NCBI GenBank assembly: GCA_035550655.1
Contig: DASZOU010000034.1
Span: 1 to 64,000, forward strand
Direction: 5' to 3'
Source of the DNA: DASZTV01 sp035550655
Lineage (GTDB): Bacteria > Actinomycetota > Actinomycetes > JAFAQI01
DNA: 64,000 bases
Part shown: positions 59,032-64,000 of the stretch, piece by piece
Layout: each line of letters starts with the position of its first letter
Numbering within the stretch: the stretch's first letter is position 1
Program-made: the position numbers and the translations under genes
The notes under the pieces: model-generated
What the model saw: only the letters and a program-made list of their open reading frames with translations
The model's database searches: none
What the model was told of the DNA's origin: nothing

Positions 59032-60557
59032 CAGACCCCTGCCGCCGCGGACTCGGTGTCGGCGTGGTCGTTCATCCAGCCGTGCAGCAGCCGGGCGACC
59101 TCGTCCGGCTCGGACTCAGCGCTCGCAAGCAGGCTGGGCCGCCCGTCGCCGCCGGTGGTGAGTGCGCGTTGTGTGGGCAACGGCGGCAACGCCCGCGGCG
59201 AGCCGTCGCCGACCAGCTCGCCGTCGCCCGGCAGCGGCAGCTCGACGAACGTCGTACGACGCAGCGCCCGTGACAGCATGAACGCGACGAGGAGCAGCAG
59301 GGCGACGCCGACAGCGGTCGGGATCAGGGGGTTGGACAGCAGGCCAGCCTTGGCCGCAACGGCCGTCGTCGTCGTTGCCGCGAACGGCGCTGACGTGACG
59401 GCGATCGTGTCACCTCGGCTCGGCTGCAGCCCGACGGCTGCACTCACCAGCTGCTGGATCGACGCGATCGGCGGCAGGTTCTTCGCGGTGCTGTCGACGG
59501 CGACGGCGACGGACAGGTTGGTGACCTGTCCGGCTGGGATCTCGGTCTTCTCGTTCGTCGTGTCGACGCCGTACTGGCTGTTGACGTTGTTCTGCTTGTA
59601 CTTGTTGGTCGGCGTTGTCGTCGTCGTGGTGCCGCCGGTCGTCGTGGTCGACAGCGCTCCCGCGGCGGCGGCCGCGCCGGGACCGGTGTAGGTCTGCGTC
59701 GACTTGCTTTGTGCGAGCGGTACGACGTTCTGCTTGTTGTACGTCGTCTTGTCCAGCGTGTGGGTCGACGGGTCGACAGTCGCCGCGACCTGGACGTACG
59801 CCTTGGCCGGGCCGAGCATCGTGTCGAGCATCGCCTGGGCGCGAGCGGCGAGCTGGTCGCCGTACTGCTGTCCCGCGTTCGTGTTGCCGCCGAGCGTGCC
59901 GTTCGGGCCGGTGAGCAGGTTGCCGTTCGTGTCGGTCACGGTGACGTCGGCCGGCGCGAGGTTCTGGACGCCGGACGCAACGAGGTTCACCACGGCGGGA
60001 ACCTGCGAGTTCGTGAACGCGGATGTCGTCGTGAGCAGCACAGAGGCGCTGGCCGGCTGCTGATCCGACGCGAACAGCTGTTGCTGCGGGAGGACCAGGT
60101 TGACTTTTGCGTTGCTGATACCCGAGATCGACTCCAGCGCGGTGGCGAGCTCACCCTCGAGCGCTTGCTGGTAGTCCACCTGCTGCTGGAACGAGGAGGT
60201 GGTGAGGCTCTCCTTGTCGATGATTCCCCAGCTCGCGTTGCCGCCGGTCACCACGCCGGCTGCACCGACGCTGACGCGCTCGGCCGCGAGCTTGTTGCGA
60301 GGCACCGAGATGGTGCTGCCGTCAGCCGAGAGCCGGTACGGCACGCCATCGGAGCCGAGCTTGGCGGTGACCGCCGAAGCGTCCTTGCTGGACAGGCCGG
60401 AGTAAAGGACGTCGTACGGAGTCTGACCCACCCAGCGGAGGAGTCCGTAGGCGCCGATCACGCCGATGACGGCGAGAACCCCGATGATCACCAGCTGTGC
60501 CGGGCTGAACGTCTCCCGAAGGCCGGCGAGCCGGGCCTTGATCGCATCGACCGGCAT
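59031..60557 (-). CDS. fliF: Flagellar MS-ring protein FliF
   Basis: 508 aa. Two membrane helices (about 20-42 and 412-430); between them YDVLYSGLSSKDASAVTAKL, the ring domains (LEGELATALESISGISNAKV) and a Thr-rich insert. The short cytoplasmic tail binds FliG. Stop/start overlaps with fliE and fliG. Confidence 0.95.
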   Translation of the reverse strand: MPVDAIKARLAGLRETFSPAQLVIIGVLAVIGVIGAYGLLRWVGQTPYDVLYSGLSSKDASAVTAKLGSDGVPYRLSADGSTISVPRNKLAAERVSVGAAGVVTGGNASWGIIDKESLTTSSFQQQVDYQQALEGELATALESISGISNAKVNLVLPQQQLFASDQQPASASVLLTTTSAFTNSQVPAVVNLVASGVQNLAPADVTVTDTNGNLLTGPNGTLGGNTNAGQQYGDQLAARAQAMLDTMLGPAKAYVQVAATVDPSTHTLDKTTYNKQNVVPLAQSKSTQTYTGPGAAAAAGALSTTTTGGTTTTTTPTNKYKQNNVNSQYGVDTTNEKTEIPAGQVTNLSVAVAVDSTAKNLPPIASIQQLVSAAVGLQPSRGDTIAVTSAPFAATTTTAVAAKAGLLSNPLIPTAVGVALLLLVAFMLSRALRRTTFVELPLPGDGELVGDGSPRALPPLPTQRALTTGGDGRPSLLASAESEPDEVARLLHGWMNDHADTESAAAGV

Positions 60558-60862
60558 CAGACCTGCATCCCCATGATGCTCTGGTAGGCCTCCACGGCCT
60601 TGTCACGAAGAGCGACGGTGAGCTGGACCGCCAACGAGGCCTTGGCCGCGGCGCTTGTGTACTGCGACAGATCAGTCAGCTGCCCGGTCGCGAGCTGCTG
60701 CGCGAGTGAGTCGGCGTTGCCGACGAGTCCCTCCGCCTGGGCGAGGCCCTTGGCGAACAACGACCCGCCGTCGCTGGACGCGGTGGTCGGTGCGGCGGCC
60801 GAGACGGGAGGCAGCGCCCCGATGCCGGCGCCCCCGACGCCGCCCACGGCAGGGACGGTCAC
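60557..60862 (-). CDS. fliE: Flagellar hook-basal body protein FliE
   Basis: 101 aa from a GTG at 60862 (GTGA overlap with flgC). SLAVQLTVALRDKAVEAYQS and IMGMQV at the end are the FliE signature. It joins the MS ring to the rod. Confidence 0.9.
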   Translation of the reverse strand: MTVPAVGGVGGAGIGALPPVSAAAPTTASSDGGSLFAKGLAQAEGLVGNADSLAQQLATGQLTDLSQYTSAAAKASLAVQLTVALRDKAVEAYQSIMGMQV

Positions 60863-61257
60863 AGCTTGTCCCCGATCTGCAGCGCGTGCTGGTAGGTCTC
60901 GGTGGCGGTGCCCATGACGTTGAGATTCATCTCGTACATGCGACTGGAGGCGATCATGTCGGCCATCTGCTGCGAGAGGTCGTCCACCGGGTGGGTGACG
61001 AACCCCTTCGCGTCGGCCAGCGGGTTGCCGGGGTCGTAGCTGATGGCAGGGTTGCCGCCCTCGGCCGCGACACCGGTCGCGACCACGCCCTCGCCGTTGG
61101 GAGCGGACTGGGCGACCACCAGCTCGGCTCGAAACGGCTGCTGCCCTGCCGGCCGGATCGTGTTGACGTTCGCGACGTTGTTGGCGACGGCGTCGAGCCA
61201 CTGCTGGCTGACGCTGGCGCCGGTCGTCGCGATGTCCATGGCGTCGAACGGACCCAT
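60859..61257 (-). CDS. flgC: Flagellar rod protein FlgC
   Basis: 132 aa. MDIATTGASVSQQWLDAVAN and the C-terminal MIASSRMYEMNLNVMGTA are rod protein features. Forms the proximal rod with FlgB. 11 bp after flgB. Confidence 0.93.
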   Translation of the reverse strand: MGPFDAMDIATTGASVSQQWLDAVANNVANVNTIRPAGQQPFRAELVVAQSAPNGEGVVATGVAAEGGNPAISYDPGNPLADAKGFVTHPVDDLSQQMADMIASSRMYEMNLNVMGTATETYQHALQIGDKL

Positions 61258-61268
61258 TGCGATGCCTC

Positions 61269-61643
61269 CTACTGACCGAGCGCGATGTGGACGAGCTCGA
61301 GTCGGTTGGAGACCGCCTCGGCGAGGGCTTGGTACAACATGCCGTTGCGCTGCAGATCGGACATCGCCGCGGTGACGTCGACGTCATTGCCGTTCGCGTT
61401 GAGCGCGCCGCCGGCACCGACCAGGTTCGCCGCGGCCTGGCTCGGGTCGCCGGTCGCAAGCGCCGCGGCGAGGCTGCTCTGGAAGTCGAGGCGCGTCGCG
61501 TGGAAGCCGGGGGTGGCCTGGTTCGCAAGATCGTTGGCATCGACCTGCTCGGCCGTTCCCGCCGACGACAGGCCGTACTCGATGATCGACTGTGTCGGGT
61601 CGTCGAAGAGTCCACCCGGCGAGCCGATGGTGGGGATGGTCAC
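61269..61643 (-). CDS. flgB: Flagellar rod protein FlgB
   Basis: 124 aa, first gene of the long minus-strand operon. SSAGTAEQVDANDLANQATP and GFHATRLDFQSSL fit FlgB, as does the C-terminal YQALAEAVSNRLELVHIALG. A promoter-like element lies about 85 bp upstream. Confidence 0.9.
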   Translation of the reverse strand: MTIPTIGSPGGLFDDPTQSIIEYGLSSAGTAEQVDANDLANQATPGFHATRLDFQSSLAAALATGDPSQAAANLVGAGGALNANGNDVDVTAAMSDLQRNGMLYQALAEAVSNRLELVHIALGQ

Positions 61644-61727
61644 GGACGGTTCTCCCGGTGCGGGCGGCGCTAGCGCCGGCAGCTGCCGCGTCCGGCGGCG
61701 GGTCTCACGTCCGTGTTTCGCGGTCGG

Positions 61728-61754
61728 TATCGGTCGGGTCCGGCGGGGTGTGAG
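61728..61754 (-). promoter_or_regulatory. FliA-type promoter candidate for the flgB operon
   Basis: On the minus strand CTCA (61754-61751), 15 bases, GACCGATA (61735-61728). This resembles FliA/WhiG promoters of actinobacteria (CTCA or TAAA, about 15-17 bases, GCCGA-type -10). An inverted repeat GGTCCGGC/GCCGGACC (61737-61744 and 61754-61761) overlaps the -35 and spacer and could be an operator. Confidence 0.5.
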
Positions 61755-61819
61755 CCGGACCGGCGGGTCATCTTTTTTGGTCGCAGCGAACTAAGCCAGA
61801 TGGCCGACTCGATAGGGAC

Positions 61820-62101
61820 TCAGATGGGGACATCGGTGATCGCCCCGTCGGTCCGATACGCGAGCGCGGCGTGAAGCTCCCCGCTGATCCGGTGGGCGGC
61901 CTGTTCACGCAGCTGCGCGAGATCGTCCAATGCCGCGGCGATGCGAAGTGCCAGTTCGTGGTTGTCGGTGGGCAGCGGCTCCGTCGGTGGCGCGGGTGCC
62001 GGTCGCATCAGCGTCGTACGGCCCTGCACGACGTTTGCAGTCGTACGCCGCCATTCGGCGTGCGCGTCCAGCCAGGCGTTCCACGCGTCCGTCGACGTCA
62101 C
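61820..62101 (-). CDS. Small helical protein after fliS (FliT/FlgN-like position)
   Basis: 93 aa from a GTG at 62101 that overlaps the fliS stop (GTGA). Helix-rich (WLDAHAEWRRTTANVV; LALRIAAALDDLAQLREQAA), size and place like export chaperones FliT or FlgN, but no clear signature. Likely a flagellar chaperone (inference). Confidence 0.55.
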   Translation of the reverse strand: MTSTDAWNAWLDAHAEWRRTTANVVQGRTTLMRPAPAPPTEPLPTDNHELALRIAAALDDLAQLREQAAHRISGELHAALAYRTDGAITDVPI

Positions 62102-62484
62102 GCCACCACGCTGGCCGGTGCGAGGCAGGACAGCCGCCACGAGGTGGCGAGCTCCTCGAGGACTTTGAGGGCGTTGCGGGCGGCGCTGAGATCGCGTCGA
62201 CTCGACGTGCGCACCAGCTCCTCGTTCACCCAGATGTACAGGTGGTTGAGGTTGCGTGCGAGGGAGACGGTGTCGGGGTCATCCGCACGCAGCGCAGTCC
62301 GCAGCTCCGTCACGATCCGCTGCGCCTTGATCCACCGTGGAACGGCCTGCAGCCATGCGCCCGCTTCCGCCTGGGTGATGCCCAGCCGCACGGACGCCAC
62401 AGCGGCGTCGAAGAGCATGCCGGTGAGCTCGGCCGCGCTGGCCGTGAAGACGCGCTCTTCGAGGTAGCGGTCGTGGGGGTCCAT
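62098..62484 (-). CDS. fliS: Flagellar secretion chaperone FliS
   Basis: 128 aa. YLEERVFTASAAELTGMLFD, QRIVTELRTALRADDPDTVS, LARNLNHLYIWVNEELVRTS are FliS features. It binds flagellin's C-terminus in the cytosol. Directly after fliD, as is usual. Confidence 0.92.
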   Translation of the reverse strand: MDPHDRYLEERVFTASAAELTGMLFDAAVASVRLGITQAEAGAWLQAVPRWIKAQRIVTELRTALRADDPDTVSLARNLNHLYIWVNEELVRTSSRRDLSAARNALKVLEELATSWRLSCLAPASVVA

Positions 62485-62517
62485 CGGAGGTTCTCCCGTC
62501 GAGTCGGTCGGGGGCGG

Positions 62518-64000
62518 TCAGCTGGATGAGTGCGAGCTGCTGGAGTTGGTGATGCCGGAGTTCGCGTTGATTCCGGCGATAAGCGAGCCGAGCAGCGTCT
62601 GTTCGGTGTCCATCGCCTGGAGGGAAGCCTGAAGCGCCGAGAACTGTTGCGTGTAGTTGGCCTGGATCTCGGCGAGCCGTGTCGTCCAGCCGTCGATCTG
62701 GGACTGAAGCGTCTTGCTGTTGGCGGTGTACTCGGCCGTCGAGCTGCTCACCACGCCGGAGGAGCCGGTCATCTGGCCGACGAGGTCGGAGACGCTCGAC
62801 ATCGCGTCGGCAAGCAGCTGGGTGGCTCCCGCCGGGTCGGCGGCGAGCTGCGCGGCGAGGGCTGCCGTGTCGAGCTGGTACGTCCCGTCCTGCTGAACCG
62901 TGAAGCCGAGCTGGCTCAGCGCCTTCGTGGTGCCGGTGCCGCTAACGCCTTGGAGCGCGGCGAAGATCTGATCGCCCAGCGAGCTCGCGCCGTTGTCGCC
63001 GACCAGCGGCCCACCCGTCTGGCTGGAGACGTCGTAGGCCGTGTCGGCCTTTGCGGTTCCGATCACAGTGTTGAGCGAGTTGACGAAGTCCTGGAGCTTC
63101 GACGTCGTGCCCGCGATGTCGGTCGAGGTGGTGACGGTGACCGGGCTGGTCGATGTGCCGGTCAACGTCAAGGTCACGTCCGGGATCAGGTCGCTGATCG
63201 TGTTGGACGACCGGCTGATGGACAGCGATCCCATCTGCAGGTGCGCGTCCGCAGCGGCCGTGATCGTCGTGAAGCCCGCGGCGGGTAGACCGCCTAACGT
63301 GCTCCCGATCTGCAGTGCGTTGGCCGTACCGGTCTGGGTGGCGCTGAGCACGAGGTAGGCCGAGGTGCCGGAACCGCCGGCGCTGACCACCGAGGAGGTG
63401 AGCGGCCCGCCGGCAACCCCCAATGAGGCGCTGAGGTCCGACAGCGTCGTCGTGGCGTCGGTCTGGGCGACGACGACGGTGCCGGAGCCGGCTTGCAGGC
63501 CGTTGCCGAGGCTGAGCGTCAGGCCGCCCGCCGTGACGGTCCCCGTCGAGTCGAGGTGGTTGACCGTGTAGTCGGTGCCATCGACATCGATGACGCCGTC
63601 GCTGCCCGTGGCGCTCGTTCCGGCGCTCAGGCCGAGAGTGGCGGCTGCATCCGCAGTCGCTGACGTGCCGATCGAGAGCGAGGACTGGGAGCCCTGGTCC
63701 GCGGTCCGCAGCTGCAGGCTCGAGCCGTCGGCGGTCGCGACGATGCCACCGCCGCCGGCGGCTTCAACCGCCGCTGCGAGAGTGCTCGCGTTGGTGTACG
63801 TACCGGGCGGAATCGTGACGGTGTGCGGGACGCCGTTGATGATCAGGGTGAGCTGGTCGTTAGTGCCGGCGGTGACCACGAGCGGCGGCGAGAGCGTCGC
63901 GCCAGTGATCGTGGCCGCTGCGCTGGCCTGGCTGACGGTGACGTGGTGAAGCCCGGCGGTGGCGGTGGCGTCGGCCGACACGCCGGTCACGCCCAGGCCG
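62518..64000 (-). CDS. fliD: Flagellar filament cap protein FliD (N-terminus outside window)
   Basis: At least 490 aa with the gene open at the right edge. Residues read HHVTVSQASAAATI near the visible start; then beta-rich D2/D3 domains heavy in Thr, Ser and Gly; and the helical C-terminal D0/D1 (YQLDTAALAAQLAADPAGAT, QIDGWTTRLAEIQANYTQQF). FliD caps the filament. Probably shares a transcript with fliS. Confidence 0.93.
   Translation of the reverse strand, partial: GLGVTGVSADATATAGLHHVTVSQASAAATITGATLSPPLVVTAGTNDQLTLIINGVPHTVTIPPGTYTNASTLAAAVEAAGGGGIVATADGSSLQLRTADQGSQSSLSIGTSATADAAATLGLSAGTSATGSDGVIDVDGTDYTVNHLDSTGTVTAGGLTLSLGNGLQAGSGTVVVAQTDATTTLSDLSASLGVAGGPLTSSVVSAGGSGTSAYLVLSATQTGTANALQIGSTLGGLPAAGFTTITAAADAHLQMGSLSISRSSNTISDLIPDVTLTLTGTSTSPVTVTTSTDIAGTTSKLQDFVNSLNTVIGTAKADTAYDVSSQTGGPLVGDNGASSLGDQIFAALQGVSGTGTTKALSQLGFTVQQDGTYQLDTAALAAQLAADPAGATQLLADAMSSVSDLVGQMTGSSGVVSSSTAEYTANSKTLQSQIDGWTTRLAEIQANYTQQFSALQASLQAMDTEQTLLGSLIAGINANSGITNSSSSHSSS

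Noticed and set aside
61771..61777. T-run as an intrinsic terminator
   Set aside because: The run is on the plus strand while both nearby genes are on the minus strand, and no matching stem precedes it.

Overview
The window is a very GC-rich bacterial chromosome segment from a motile actinobacterium. Three things point there: a SigK/RskA-type ECF sigma locus next to cyclopropane synthase, DUF1365 and FAD-amine-oxidase-like genes (the arrangement known from the mycobacterial sigK region), an F420-type LLM oxidoreductase, and many GTG starts. I cannot name the genus. Genes are packed with ATGA/GTGA overlaps. I see no rRNA, tRNA or CRISPR array.

Left edge (1-2.1 kb): the end of an IS481-like element, a ParD-like/zeta-like toxin-antitoxin pair with a palindromic operator candidate, and an ECF sigma gene. 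Copper and respiration block (2.1-9.8 kb): a zinc-finger membrane anti-sigma protein, a SCO protein, a PCuAC copper chaperone, a COG4315 fusion, a hemerythrin-like protein, CtaG, YcnI and CopC-CopD. Together they look like copper delivery and cytochrome oxidase assembly, probably under the adjacent sigma/anti-sigma pair. Export and metal block (9.8-14.3 kb, minus strand): tatA-tatC-tatB followed by two exported ferritin-like proteins, a cupredoxin lipoprotein, a small membrane protein and a HAD hydrolase.

Lipid stress block (14.4-20.3 kb): an FAD oxidoreductase, a DUF1365 protein and two cyclopropane-synthase-like methyltransferases on the minus strand, divergent from an ECF sigma factor and its RskA-like anti-sigma factor. 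The 84-bp divergent region carries two matching promoter-like elements (TGATCC-N15-ACGAA[T/A]), each exactly 7 nt before a GTG codon that lacks a Shine-Dalgarno. This suggests leaderless, sigma-autoregulated divergent transcription. Metabolic stretch (20.3-37.7 kb): an operon of FAD/Fe-S oxidoreductase, enolase-superfamily enzyme and TPP enzyme, then a CBS protein, acyl-CoA synthetase, PAS-GGDEF-EAL protein, DUF72, GH15, LLM oxidoreductase, DUF1360, two hemerythrins around an unknown 110-aa protein, and a secreted protein of unknown function.

Flagellar region (37.9-64 kb): a LuxR-type regulator with a degenerate receiver domain, a 452-bp hairpin-rich intergenic region, then fliW-csrA-sigma (WhiG/FliA type) on the plus strand. 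Converging on these is a long minus-strand cluster reading flgB-flgC-fliE-fliF-fliG-fliH-fliI-fliJ-(NlpC/SLT)-fliK-flgD-flgE-flbD-motA-motB-fliM-fliN-fliO-fliP-fliQ-fliR-flhB-flhA-(flhF-like)-orf. fliD-fliS-orf lie upstream of it and run off the right edge. The most unusual parts are the fliW/csrA leader with mutually exclusive hairpins, an FlhF-like protein without its GTPase domain, a cell-wall hydrolase fusion inside the operon, and large inverted repeats at operon borders. No flagellin, chemotaxis, flgK or flgL genes are in the window.
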